Source: Wurfbainia villosa (Eukaryota; Streptophyta; Magnoliopsida; Zingiberales; Zingiberaceae). Taken from it: a stretch of 64,000 nucleotides of DNA. Below the pieces are notes generated by a model. The model did not search any database. It had not been told where the DNA came from and was given only the letters and a program-made list of their open reading frames with translations. Positions 22,457 to 35,055 of the stretch are shown piece by piece. How positions within the stretch are numbered: position 1 is the first letter of the stretch; every line of letters starts with the position of its first letter. The translations under genes were made by a program, and so were the position numbers. Where the stretch lies: the NCBI GenBank assembly GCA_025175895.1, contig JAKLTH010000216.1:926001-990000 (forward strand). Direction: 5' to 3'.

Positions 22457-25400
22457 ATGGCGATCCGGTGGCCGCGTGCCCTCACCGCCGTAGTTGCTCC
22501 CCGTGGCGACACTTTCCTCCTCCTGGTGGCGCTCCTCTCCATCGTGTCCCTTCTCACGCACGAGCTCTCTCGCCACTCAGCCCTTGCCGCCGACTTCGAG
22601 GGATTTGACTCCGACGAATTCGAGGAGGCGGAAGATCTCACCTACCACGATGACCTCCCTCTGTCCGGCTCCGTTACGCCTCCTTCCACCTCGCTTTCGC
22701 AATCCGCCTCCCCGGAGACCCACCACGGTCCCCCACCCGCTCCCAACCCCCCTCCGGCTTCCGATCTCTGGGACGAAGATGAGTTCGAGGGCATACCAGC
22801 TTCCGGACCGCCTCCTGATCTGACCGCTTCCCTTGAAGAGAAGCTCCCTTCTCCCTCTGTTCCCTCGCCTCCTCCTCCGCCACCATCCATCAGATCGTAC
22901 ACTACGGAGATCATCTGCGTCAGCTTCCTGATTTGTTTCTTAATCAATTATTTCACCGGCAAGCGCGAGAACGAGACCATCGCCCTTGCCTGGGCCACAA
23001 AGTTTGCCACCAAAGACTCCATCTTTGAGAAGAACTTCAGCCTCTTGGGCACTGGAGACGGCAAGGACACTCCTCTCCTATTGAAGGAGGGGCAGGACGT
23101 GTTCAAGTTCTATGCTAGCGGTCGGAGATACTGCCAGAGTTTGCTAGCCATGATGGAAATGCGGAGCCGACATGACCTGATCTCGAGGATGCTTGATTTG
23201 GTCCTTTCGAAGAAGGATGTGATCACTTTTGAGGTGGTTATGAATGAGGAAGCGATGGATCACGTCGTCCTGGCAGTAGCAAGGAGGAAGTTGGCAAAGA
23301 ATTTGCACAAGGAAGAGAGGGACCTGCAAAGGTTTGCAAATCCAGGGATGAACCCACCGTCTGGAAGGAAGTGGTTGGCAGATGAGCTAATGGTGGTCAC
23401 AGAATCGAAAGAAGTCGCTGGAGATCTGATAACTGATGCCGTTCTAGATCAGGTTTGTCTTTTTTTTTTCCCCTTTTTTCCCTTTTTTTGTGATTTCTGT
23501 ATAATATGCATGTGATGCTCACCTTTTGCAGGGAATTGTGCAAGAAATTTGCATTTCCTTTCGTTAAAATCCAAATAATTTCTGTTTGCAATTTTGAAGG
23601 ATGTTGGAATTTCACTGAATAGTGGAGCGTAAACCACTTTATTCGATGATATTGTTAGTTATCAACTCTTACAACCTTAATAAATCTCCTAAATAGACTA
23701 TCTTTAGAAAGAAATAGTTGTAATAAGAAAAATAACAAAAAATCATAGAGTATACGTGTTGACCACACAGTAGAACATGCACATAACTCAGAAAGTTCAT
23801 CACAATTATTGAGATCAATCATCTTAACTTTATTTTTGCAACTTTAGACGATATGACAATGCGATAAATTTGCTAGAAGTGCATGATGTTTCATTGCATC
23901 TTTAAGAAGCAAAGTATAGTAGTTGTCATAATCTGATCTATTCTTTTAGCAATATGTAGCCGTTGGCTATAAACTGTAATCTATAAGATCATATTCCTTT
24001 GATCTTGAATTGATCTTCTACATTGGATATTACAAGGAAACTTTATATATTTTCTTTGAATCAATACATCATTCTTGATTTATTCATATATACTCTCACA
24101 TGCAGAATAGACATGTGCACTTGTGAGATATTTTATAATACATCTTCTTCATGGGTTTCTTGAATACATGACGATGGCAATATTGTCAGTAGGATTAAGT
24201 TGACCTAATTGTTACCAGGATGTATGTACTTCTTGGTTTTCTACTCGTAATTGACCTTGTCGAACTATTGATTTTCTTCCCTCAGCTTATGTTGGAGTTG
24301 CTCTTATTTCTATAACTGCCAACGAATGGAATTATAGTCATTGTCAACATTAACAAGCCATATATTTGGGATTGGCTAACTATTAGAGTTGTTTTCCCAT
24401 GCATATATCATGTAATGATTCATGCTGGTATGGTGCAGAACACTTGTTCTTGATCTCATTATGTGTTGCATTAGTTACCTATTTATAGATTTTACATGCT
24501 TGCAAGCATTAACAAGAAAAAGGGTTCTGTAAGTCTTGCCAATGATAATGAGGCTCAAGGAAACAACAAATCTAAATAGAGACTAAAGCAGTAAGATAGT
24601 ATCTCCTTGCCTATTAAGTAGCATTGTCATCATTAAATTTTGTCATATTGTTATTGATGGAATCAAACCAAGTGAATTTCTCACTAAGTCCCTTGTATTT
24701 ATATTGGAACTCCTTAATTGTTATGTATGGTGCATATTTTATTTGATCAATCAATAATATTGATGTGAAGGAGATGTATTATTAAATATGGTTAAGGCAA
24801 TGTGAATTTACATGCTTGGCTGTCAATAGAGGAAATTCATTTTTGGACTTTGATAGGATTCATGGCATTCTTTGTCTTGATCCAATATGTAGCTGCTCCA
24901 GCAGTGTAGCCTTACAGACACCATCAAAGGATAAGTTCCATCTAGTTAACCCAGTAGCTGGATGGCTTCTTGTTGTGTTGTTATAATTTGTTATTGTGTT
25001 TTTTCTTCCATATCCCACTACCATTCCTCTTCTAGCAAACATGGATTGAAAAACATTTACAACTTTTTGTACTCATCCACTTATGTGTTGTACCGACATT
25101 TAACTATCGTGTTCTTATGAGGAAAAGTGGATGCAATGCTCGGCAGTGGCAGATCTCTTTGTTTCATTTAGTGCAATCCTCTCAACAACCTCACTCATTT
25201 AAATCCTAACTTTGGCTTAAAAAGAAAATATGATCTACAATTTGTGCAAGTCACTTGAAAAAAACCTCATTTGTCATTCATCTTGGTTCTGTTGATTCCT
25301 GATTTTCTGTTGCATTGGATAACATAACTTCTTTCTCATATCAGACCAGAATCTATTATTTATTATGACTAACTATGTATGTCATTACTGTCATTATTTG

Positions 25401-27291
25401 TTAGTCCATGTTTGAAACACTATCTGTTGGCATGGCTGACATTACTGATTTGAGTACTTGTATATCCAAGTTTCAGTCCATGTTTGAACTTTGAAACATC
25501 ATGAGTTTGATCCACTTTAAACATATATAAACAGCAATCATGTTTGTTCTGTGGTTTCTATCTTGGTTTCATTTTCCACTTGCATCATCTCATGTGACTT
25601 TGAGATCATGGATTTGAGTCGCGAAAACAACCTCTTGCAATGTAAGATAAGACCATATACAATAGATCCAATATGGTTCGATCCTTTTTTGGGATCCTAC
25701 ATTGATGGAAGTTTCGTGCATCGGGCTGCCTGCCTTTTATCATCTTATGTGAAACCGTTACAAAATTTTCTTTAATAGGACTCTGGTTCTTATCAGACCC
25801 ATTGATAACTATTAAGCTAATGGAATAAATAATTTGATGGTCACCTCATCTATTAAATAAATAAATTGAGGTTTTACCTAAAGAATCTTCTGTTGCTTAT
25901 CTTTTAAAATTTTTATGGTTTGCTGTGTAGGGCATAGGAACTCAATCTGAAGATTTTCCTCAAAATCTTGATTAACTTTTTATGGCATCTTTGTGGAGGA
26001 TATCATTTGAAATCCTGACCCATTCCTATATCTTGTTTATATGAATCTTTGATTTGCACTACTGCAATCTCGTTGATGATCCCAGTTGAACTTGGACTTC
26101 TGAATATGAAAAAAGTTAAAGTCATTAATCTAGAAGCTGAGCAATTTTCTGATAGTTTAGGCTTTTGGGCTTTAGGAGTGCTATGATATTTTACATCAAA
26201 TTACAATTTTACATCATTCATCTAGCTCCGACCTTTGTATGGAACGTTGCCAAAGTCAAGTTGGGGATTTAGTTGAGTTTGGATTAGGTCAAATGAGGCT
26301 AGATTGAATTGGAACTAATTCGGTTAAAGCCAACAGGTAAGTGAGATAATTGTCAATTTCTCGAGTTGTTCTAGAGTTCATTTGGATTGGCTTAGGATGA
26401 CAAAGGATGGGAACAGGTGAGAAGTTGCGATGGAAAGAAAGGTCGGTTGGAATTGTTTAGTCTTGTGGGTTGAAGTGGGGTTAGAAGTGTGGCATGACCC
26501 GATGTGACACCAGAGTGTTTGAGTTGGAGAAAACTTTGCTGCTTTGCATACAGTCAAGATAGCCCCTAATAGAGAGTCTCTTGCCATTCAATTGCCTCCT
26601 GTCATGTGCCTTTTAACAGCTCTCTTGAAGAAACATGATCATATGCAAAATCAGGGTGCCCATCCACGATGCTAAGCTAAATATGTATATGGTGTTGTTT
26701 CCTTAAGTAAATGTTTCATAACTGCTAGACCTTTAGATGACGGTTCTTAAAGTGGTTTCATATTTACTTATCCTGTTTTTCACTTCAGGTCTTGGGCGAG
26801 AAGGCATTTGAGAAGTTTGGTAAATGGTTCATCTCTCTGCATTTCTCTGATCAACGTCCAGGCACTCACAAGAGGATTCTCACATTCAAGTTTGCACTTC
26901 CAGATGCTAAAAGCATGTCAGACATGACACGATTAGTTGCTCTTGTACCATATTACATCGACTTAATTGGGCGATACAAACTAAGTTCTCATGTGAGTGA
27001 AGTTAATCTAGTTTGATCACTGATGGCATCTGTTCCTTGATGGCAATTTTGACCATTTCTTATGTTCTACAGGCCCGTTCCAAAACCGAAGCTGTGAGAG
27101 CAAAGGTTGCCCAAGAAGTACACAGAGAACTCCTGAACTTGAGACAAGAAGCTTTGCAGAGAAATAAAGCAGAAAGGAAAGAAATTGAAACCAAGCTCAG
27201 CGGCGAGGCTCTTCGCAAGAAAGAAGAGAAAGAGCGCGCTCGGCAACTGAAGAAGTCAATGCCAAAGGTCAAAATGCTTCGATCTCACTAG
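22457..27291 (+). CDS. CCDC47-like (PAT complex) ER membrane protein, DUF1682
   Basis: This is the plant homologue of CCDC47 (family of Arabidopsis At5g49945), an ER calcium-binding membrane protein. In animals CCDC47 works in the PAT chaperone complex for multi-pass protein insertion; the plant role is inferred. Exons are 22457-23452, 26789-26992 and 27073-27291, all phase 0, giving 472 residues. Visible parts are an N-terminal signal or membrane segment (about 19-33, FLLLVALLSIVSLL), an acidic lumenal stretch (DSDEFEEAED), a proline-rich linker with a PPPPPP run (about 134-145), a membrane helix at about 150-166 (EIICVSFLICFLINYF), the conserved DUF1682 domain, and a basic lysine-rich coiled coil at the C-terminus. 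Intron 1 is 3.3 kb and has no TE that I recognise. Confidence 0.93.
23453..26788 (+). other. Long intron 1 of the CCDC47-like gene
   Basis: The intron runs from CAG/GTTTGT to TTCAG/GTC. It is AT-rich, with a T-run just after the donor. No exon-like block, TE terminus or RNA gene was recognised inside it. Confidence 0.7.
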
Positions 27292-27965
27292 AATGTTGAG
27301 CACCCTTCTCCTCGTTGGGGATTCTCAGCAAAACTGTCCTGCTACCATTTCTGAATTCAAACTGGAGCTGCGCAAATTCAGTAGTGAAACATTTCTAGTC
27401 TAACTGATCAAAGAGGACGAGATAATAATGCGTCTTCAAGATAATGTTCGACATGTTAAATGTAGTGACTTAAGGTGATTAAGGGCACTACTTTTTGGAA
27501 CTAATACATTTCTATTTAGGCTAAAAATACCATGGCATTCCTCGTCTGTTTACAACAACTTGAAGCAAACATTTCCTTTTAATGTGTTTTTGTGCTTTAC
27601 AAGTGTGCCCCTTGTGGAAACTAGTTTCCACTATACTCATGGAAAGTAAATGAGCATCATTTGTTACCGCGTATCATGGTGAGACAGATATTTAATGGTT
27701 ACTCTTTGTTAGAACATTAGATTTCCCTTCAATTATGTAAATAAAACTACTTTTTGATGCTTACAAAATCTTGCTTCCGGTGTTGGCCTTTCTGAAGGCA
27801 TTGTTTCTTTTGGCTCTAATGTTTTTCTTGTAGATATCAATTAGCAGCATTCTTTATGAGATAGATATTCAATTTGTTGTGGCAATCATTTTTATAGGTC
27901 GAATTTGATGCATTTATAATGGAGAATCTTCATCGTCAAATTTAGTTCTCATTTCGATGAAAGTT

Positions 27966-28371
27966 AATTCGATAATTTACCAAACAGTGTATGTGAAATT
28001 TAGAATTATCTAAACAACATTATCTAAACAACGCTCAATACTTTCATATTTATCAAATAATATATTTAATTTCTTTTTTATCCTTCCCGCTAAATAGATC
28101 ATCTGCGTAGAAAATTTGAGCGGTCGAGAATTAATTTATTTCAAAGTTAGTTGTTGAATCCTAATGCCACCACTGTGATGTTGGAATTGTAACTTTCAGC
28201 ATCACTGTAGTGCTGAAATTTGTAATTTCAATATCACAGTGGTGCAGATCTGTTTGACGGGAGGGATAAAAAGGAAATTAAGTACGCTATTTGATAAATA
28301 TAAAAATATGAAGTGTTGTTTAGATATTTTTAAATTTCACGTACGTCGTTTGGTAAATTGTCGAAGCTCAT
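27966..28371. mobile_element. Foldback MITE with long inverted arms
   Basis: The left half (TTCGATAATTTACCAAACAG...GTGAAATTTAGAATTATCTA, then CTTTCATATTTATCAAATA, CTTTTTTATCCTTCCCG) reappears in reverse complement in the right half (CAATTTACCAAACGACGTAC..., CTTTTTATCCCTCCCG). The arms meet at an inner hairpin: 28166-28198 pairs with 28214-28246 around a loop containing CATCACTGTAGTG. It has no coding capacity. The exact ends and target duplication are not resolved. A related arm-like fragment lies at 39480-39610. Confidence 0.75.
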
Positions 28372-30099
28372 TTATGCTCCTCCAAGTAAGCAAGCTTAGT
28401 TCCTTAATTATGCTTCCTTTGATCAATATTTTTATTTAGAACAATTAATTTCGAACTATCTCTATTTTTTTTTTAATTTTAAAGTACATTTCTTCCTCGT
28501 TTTTATTAGTTAAAATATATATCTCTTGCTCCAAATTCAAATGTGCTCTTGCACAAAATGGCTAAAATCATTTTATTATAATTCCATTCCAACTCTTCAC
28601 AAGCTAGCACAAGTTAACAAATGGATCTCCCCGAGAGACACGACATTTATCAAAAAAGCCAACAAAAAAAAATTAGAGATTTAAAAATATTTAGTTGAGT
28701 TGAAAAGCTGTAATAACAAATAAAAACTATCCTTTAACGTAAAAAAGAAAAAATATTATTCTAATTTAGTGCATGAATCATGATTAGGACAAACGACAAA
28801 GTGCACTTCCACTTGCACGTGCCCAACAACCGTTTTAATTGTCGATAGGACCCCACCATTTTTGATTTTTCTACCCTTCCAACTCAAATAATCATGAGCG
28901 GTAGCGTGAAATTGTGGTGGCAATGGAGCCAGCTGCTCGTAATCCAATTCGATTTGACATATTTTCAATTGTATTAAAAAAAAATATTAGAACGGTCAAT
29001 TTAATTGTCTCTATCAATCCGTCTCAAAATTATTATAAGAAAGATAAATTACGAAAGATCCAAAAAATTTTATTCAAAAAAAAAATTAAAATCTCTCTAA
29101 AATTTGATTCGTATCTTATCCATAAATTATCATATAATTTTACTAATACGTCATATCCGTGGAAGTATATAATTTCAATTGTAAACATTTGTAAATAAAA
29201 TAAATAATAAAGGTAGAAGATTAAAAGATATCTCTAATTATTTATGTCATCTTATCTTTTTTTTTTAAGTTTATTAAAATAATATTTTATTTTAATATTT
29301 AAAATATTCTTTTTTATTATGCAAAATTAAAATTAAATCGATTTAATAGTCCTCTTACTACATTTTTAATAATGCGTAAGGAGTAAATCGCATTAGATCT
29401 TTAATTTTGGGTAATAATAATTACATGAAGAGCACGTCTTTACATTTGTGAGGAATTGATAAGTTGTAATTTTGAGCCAGAAGTTCATGTAATTTTGATT
29501 AAAGTTACGTATGATAATTTTGACAGTAATCACTTTAATTTTAATCAAAATTATTTTGAGCTATAACAGAAAAGGGTATTTTGGATATTAAATTATACGC
29601 GAAATTTATGAATTAAGAAAATTATCACGAACATGTTTCCTAATTTTCGACGCTTCTAATATTTATTGATTATTTTAAAATACCATGTTTGTTTTAGCCC
29701 AATAATAGAAAAATTCAGGATCATTTTGATATCGATCAAAATTTGAGGGGTTTTCTGAACAGCAACGCGGGCATTTTGAACACCACACGCTAATATTTTC
29801 GCCCAATTTCAAATATATAATTATTTTCCAAATTCCTTTTTTAACCCTTATTTTATTTATTTATTTATTTATTTTATTTTATTCTGTCGCTATATATACT
29901 TGGACCCTCATTTTCTATCCCCTCATGTGCTTCGTTCGTCTCGCCCATTTTGCAGTCAAAAAGGTCGATTTTTTTTCTCTCCCCCCAATTTTTTCGCCTT
30001 CCTCTCTCTTTTTCTCGATCGAGCTCTGCGTGGATGCGTGGAGATCCTAGACTTGTGCCGACCGGCGGTAGATGAACAACGGACGCCGCCGCCGAAGCA
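28372..30099. other. Intergenic AT-rich region with NIPA promoter side at the end
   Basis: The stretch is very AT-rich and shows no coding signal. The last 200 bases contain a TATATATA run (29891-29898) and CT-rich DNA (29930-30020) that probably form the core promoter and 5' untranslated region of the downstream NIPA gene. Confidence 0.45.
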
Positions 30100-33000
30100 A
30101 TGGACGAAGCGCAGCCCAAGGCGGGGTCCTCCCAGATCTTCGCCGACAACCTCAAGGGCTTCATACTCGCCGTCGCCTCCAGCGCTTTCATCGGCGCCAG
30201 CTTCATCATCAAGAAAAAGGGCCTGAAGCGTGCTGGCGCCTCCGGCTCCCGTGCTGGTATGCGATCCGCCATCTTCTCCGCCTTTGCTTCCTTTCCGGCG
30301 CTCTAGCTTTCCTAAAAAAAAAAAAATTCAAATCAAATGAAGGAACGCGCTTTTTTGGTTGTTTAAGGCGTAGGTGGATATGGGTATTTGTTGGAGCCGC
30401 TATGGTGGATCGGGATGGTCACCAGTAAGCCCCTCTTCACTTCAATTGCTCTCCTCTTTCTTTTTTCTTTTTTTTTTTATAAAAAATTGATCCTTTTTCT
30501 CGCAGTGATAGTTGGTGAAATTGCGAATTTTGTTGCTTACATCTTTGCCCCAGCTGTTCTTGTTACTCCACTGGGTGCCTTGAGCATCATTGTCAGGTAA
30601 GAGATGCCGAATCTCGAAGATCTAGGGTTACAGCTACAGGTTTTAATTAATATTAGAAAATAGCTTTCGGCTGAGAAATGGTGGATACAGTGCTGTTTTG
30701 GCCCATTTCATTCTGAAAGAGAGGTTGCAGAGGATGGGGGTCTTAGGCTGCGTGCTCTGCATTGTCGGTTCGACAGTCATCGTGCTCCATGCCCCACAGG
30801 AGAAGACACCAAGCTCTGTTGAGCAAATTTGGGATTTGGCAACCCAGCCAGGTATTATGTAGTGATAATTCTGTGCTTGGTATACTGTAAATATAAGTTA
30901 GATAGTTTTGCAATCCAATCTACCTGGTATGTTTTCATGTAAATTTGTATCTGATGCAAGATATATTGCTTGTTTTCCAGCCTTTCTTTTGTACACAGCA
31001 TCTGCGGTTGCAGTTTCCCTGGTGCTCATGTTGCATTGCGCACCACGATTTGGGCAAACAAACATGTTGGTTTACTTGGGCATTTGCTCTGCTATTGGAT
31101 CTCTGACGGTAATGTTTCTATGATCATTGTTATAATGGTTTTTCCTTCCATTTACTTAATTTAAATTTATTAGTTGTGCAGGTGATGAGTATTAAGGCCA
31201 TAGGAATAGCAATCAAGCTGACATTAGATGGTATCAACCAAGCTGGCTACTTCCAGACATGGGTTTTTGCTATGCTGGCGATTTCCTGCATTGTAGTCCA
31301 ATTGAATTACTTGAACAAGGTTGGTACCTGAAACTAAAAACAAGGTCCAACATTGCTAGAACAAAAGTCCATTCCCATGCAATACATTACTCACAGCCAA
31401 CTATTTCCTTATTTCTTTATTCAATTGTTCTTAGACTACCCTTACATTACTAAATAGCACTCCTCAAAATTAGGTGGGCTGCTTTCAGTTGTACACTGGT
31501 TTAACCAGTCATGCTTATATTCCAAATCACACTGAATTACTGCTTGTTTTCTTTTTAATTGTTCTTAGACTGCACTTATATCTATGTTTATAGGATAACA
31601 CTCATCCCAATTACGTGGGTTGCTTTGATGCTTTCCAAGCTATACTGGTTTAACCAGTAGTGTGTATATTTCAGACCAGAAGAATCACTACTGCTTGATG
31701 TCACTCTATTTTTTTCTTTTAATATGCATGTTCTATGTACTTGAACATGTATGGCATCTGTCAAGTAGTAAATTATGGTCATATGACTAAGGTGGGTTTC
31801 TATTTTTCTTTCCTTTTAGCATTGTATAGTGATCTTCTTTCATTTGATCAATTACTTTTTATTTTTTTGGTACACAAAGCTTGATACAGTGGCTTGCTTA
31901 TTCATTTACATAACGTTCAGATCAAGGTTACTTGAATTTTTACTACATCATGGTAGTCTATTATTTCCTATTGTCAGAAATAGCAATCTTGGGTAACTTC
32001 AGGACTAGATTATTGTATAAGATAACGTGTGGGTTTCCATTTAAATCATACACAAATATATTTGATAGAGGACCACATGTTTTTTATTACCGCTATTCTT
32101 CAGAAAAGCTGCAAGCAACTATAAATTGGTGCTCCAAAAACTGCAACTTCTGTATTTGGTATATTTTCTGAACAAAGCATAGACAATCTAAGTAAATAGT
32201 AATAATAATACTGGAGATGTAGGAATTTATTTCTGAAACTAAATTAGTTTTCATCAAGTATATTGCATTTTCAATTTGCATTCTTTGAGAAAAAGTTACT
32301 AAGATATAACTTACCAACTACTGTGTTTTTTTCATTCCTTTTTTCTGCCATGCAGGCATTAGACACTTTTAATACTGCCGTTGTTTCTCCTGTCTACTAT
32401 GCCATGTTCACAATTCTTACTATATTAGCAAGCGCCATTATGTTCAAGGTATTCAATACAGAACCACTGGTATGTTTTGTTCCTTTATTGAGTCTTGCCC
32501 AATGCTTTCTTCTTTCCACATCCAGGATTGGTCTGGGCAAAGTGCAAGCAATATCGCATCTGAGATTTGTGGGCTTGTTACTGTAATTTCTGGCACCACA
32601 GTGTTGCATTCTACAAGAGATCCAGATCCACCTTCCTCAGGTAATCTATGATCACATAAGTACGCATTAATTGACTTGCTTCTTCAGATTGTAAAGCATT
32701 GCCTTTTCATTTGGTCAATGGTGTTTTCAACTCACTGTCGATATACTGTCAATACCTTTTCACACGATACCAATTTGTATTTCATACCAAGTGACCGAGT
32801 GGTTTATTAACATCATGATATGTAAAAACAGTTTTAGGATATTTTTAGTTATGGAAAGATATTAATTTCATGATGGACCATGTTCTATGTCACATTTGGG
32901 ATTTTTTTAAAGGTTCCATTTGGGACACATTTTGTAGACTACAAGTTAGTCATATAACATAATGGGTGAGTTCCAAGTACTAGTTTTGCAATGATGAAAC

Positions 33001-33332
33001 ATTCATTTCCTCAAGTTGCATCTTTCATCCACTTCAAGTTAACGCCTCTATTCATTATATGCTTTTGTCCTTGGTATGAAATTCTTGAATCCATGACACG
33101 AACATAAGAGAGAATTCTGTGGATTTGTTGAGTAAAAGCAATTTTTTTCTTCAACATATTCCCCATCCCCTCATCATGGAACATTTTGTCTGACCTCTCA
33201 GATTTATACGCACCCCTCTCTCCCAAAATATATTGGCACGTCCAAGGAAACGGTGAACCGGGGAAGCGCAAGAACGACGATCTGTTGTCTGGGGAATTTG
33301 TTGCTGTGGTGCGGCAGGACTACTTCATTTAG
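30100..33332 (+). CDS. NIPA: NIPA-type magnesium transporter
   Basis: The gene encodes a member of the NIPA (DUF803) family, multi-pass transporters linked to Mg2+ movement at the plasma membrane and early endosomes. I join nine exons: 30100-30256, 30368-30424, 30506-30596, 30691-30851, 30981-31108, 31182-31319, 32356-32448, 32526-32640 and 33202-33332. All introns are GT-AG, the phases agree, and the product is 356 residues, the usual family length. Hallmarks in order are DNLKGFILAVASSAFIGASF with an IIKKKGLKRAG loop, GGYGYLLEPLWWIGMVTM, VGEIANFVAYIFAPAVLVTP, LGALSIIVSAVLAHFILKER, LVYLGICSAIGSLTVMSIKA, LNKALDTFNTAVVSPVYYAM and EICGLVTVISGTTVLHSTRD. About nine membrane helices are expected. 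The hydrophilic C-terminus ends VVRQDYFI. The substrate is assigned by family only. Confidence 0.95.
31424..31701 (+). repeat. Imperfect tandem duplication in NIPA intron 6
   Basis: Two copies of roughly 130-145 bp both run from AATTGTTCTTAGACT through ACTGGTTTAACCAGT to ATTACTGCTTG or CTACTGCTTG. The copies start near 31427 and 31557. The divergence suggests an old duplication. Confidence 0.75.
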
Positions 33333-34079
33333 TCTTACAACAAATGGCTGATTCTGTTTGCGTTGTCAGATCTCTAAAACAGTACAAGTTTGATAATGGA
33401 TGGCTGGAGATAGTCTCGAATCCTTGAAGTTACCCTCAATTACCAATTTCTCTAGTCGAAATATGATGATCTTACTTATATTTTTGTCGTAGGTATGATT
33501 TGCTGTAGCCATGTAGATTTTTTGGTTGTCGATTGAGTTGTCGATATCGATAGGTTTGGACTAACCCTGGATATGAGCAGAGTGGTGAGTGATTCCATGT
33601 TTCCTTGTGTAATTTAGTGGTACAGTTCAAATTCGTTAACTTTCTCTCAAGTGAGTTTATGAACTAGTTTCATGTTTGCAAGTCTATTAGTTCTTATTGC
33701 AATGTCTTACCTCAAGTATGAGGTGGTCATTAGAGCTTGGTACAAAGAAGAATCCTCTTTGTGAAACCATTAAAAATTGTGTTGTTTTCTTTTCCCATTA
33801 ATTTTCTATTAAAAAGTTTTGTTAGATCTCTACAAATTTTCGATCGAAAAGGATGTCGAAAATCTTTGCATACTCGGCCTACTAAATTATGGGATTTTGT
33901 AGGGCTTTAGAATGGAACCTCTCGACTAGGTGTATTCATTTAGTTAAAATTAGCTCAAGTTAAACCGTATTTGCATTCAATCATGATTAATTTTTTTATT
34001 TATTATTGAATTTTGATTCTGAGCAATCATTGTGCATTGAAGGAGAAACTCTCCCCCCTCCAAGCTAAGGATTGACTTT
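33333..34079. other. NIPA 3' flank, intergenic
   Basis: This is the probable NIPA 3' untranslated region followed by AT-rich spacer. No gene or clear repeat is seen before the SINE at 34095. Confidence 0.4.
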
Positions 34080-34094
34080 GAACAATCAAGTTTT

Positions 34095-34391
34095 GATGGG
34101 GATAACGTAGTATTAAGACATAACGATATTTATAGAAGTGACATGATCGATTTCGGAGAAAATTTAAAAAAAAAAAATTGGATTCAAATGATATTTACGT
34201 GTCTTGATCACTACGTCAAAGTCCATAGGATTCTTTGTGATTTATTTTTTTCACAATAATTGTGAGACATATCGAGGGGATCGTTAGGTTTTTTTGTGAT
34301 TTATTTTTTTCACAATGATTGCGAGACATATCGAGGGGATTGTTAGGTTGACGGTTTTAATTTTTTTTATTTATTTATTTATTTAGACTTA
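34095..34391 (+). mobile_element. tRNA-derived SINE, family B, copy 4, with internal tandem duplication
   Basis: The head GATGGGGATAACGTAGTATT, an A-box relic (GTATTAAGACA), a B-box relic (GATCGATTTCGG) and the block ACGTGTCTTGATCACTACGT match the other family B copies. A 62 bp part of the 3' half is duplicated in tandem (about 34229-34290 and 34291-34352). Near-identical 15-16 bp flanks, GAACAATCAAGTTTT and GAACAATCAAAGTTTT (34080-34094 and 34392-34407), act as the target duplication with one inserted base. Confidence 0.8.
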
Positions 34392-34599
34392 GAACAATCA
34401 AAGTTTTACTTAGTGAATTTTTTACAAATTTTATTTAGAAAAGGTAAAGCAAAATTAAAATTTTAATTTTAATGTTCCATTTCTAAATTTGAGTTGATCA
34501 AATGCCTCATCCAAAACTACCCAAGAAAATACGGAGACCGTGTGCTAGAAGAGAGAGAGCAAAGCGGCTCGTGCCCCTTCTTCCCTTATCTCCTCCGCC

Positions 34600-35055
34600 A
34601 TGTCCCTCATCTCTTCCTTCCTCCACCTCAATCTCCGCCACCCGTCTCCCTTCCTCCATGGCTTCCTCCCTCCGCTTCCCAAGATCCCACCTTTCTCCTC
34701 CTCGGCCGCGCCGACTCTGGCCCCGCCCTCCGCCCTCACCGTCAGGGCCATGAAGACCATGCAGGGTAGGGTGGTCTGCTCCACCAACGACAAGACCGTG
34801 TCGGTGGAGGTTATCCGCCTCGCTCCCCACCCGAAGTACAAGCGCCGCGTGCGCAAGAAGAAGAAGTACCAGGCCCATGACCCCGAGAACCGGTTCAAGG
34901 TCGGCGACTACGTCCAGCTCGAGAAGTCCCGCCCCATCAGCAAGACCAAGGCCTTCATCGCCATCCCCGTCACCGCCCGCAACGCCCCCAAGTCGGTCCA
35001 GCCTGTGCCACTCGATCTCGATTTGCCTCCTCCAGGGTCCAAGGAGCAGGACTAA
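34600..35055 (+). CDS. RPS17: 30S ribosomal protein S17, chloroplastic (nuclear encoded)
   Basis: This single-exon gene encodes 151 residues. The first ~49 residues are rich in Ser, Pro, Leu and Ala with almost no acidic residues, as in a chloroplast transit peptide (start MSLISSFLHLNLRHPSPFL). The mature part starts near AMKTMQGRVVCSTNDKTVSV, the S17 OB-fold that binds 16S rRNA, and carries the family signature HPKYKRRVRKKKKYQAHDPE, then FKVGDYVQLEKSRPISKTK. Plant plastid S17 keeps a hydrophilic tail after the bacterial-type core, as here (DLPPPGSKEQD). The coding sequence is GC-rich against AT-rich flanks. The ATG at 34502 is out of frame with this protein and was not used. Confidence 0.96.
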   Translation: MSLISSFLHLNLRHPSPFLHGFLPPLPKIPPFSSSAAPTLAPPSALTVRAMKTMQGRVVCSTNDKTVSVEVIRLAPHPKYKRRVRKKKKYQAHDPENRFKVGDYVQLEKSRPISKTKAFIAIPVTARNAPKSVQPVPLDLDLPPPGSKEQD

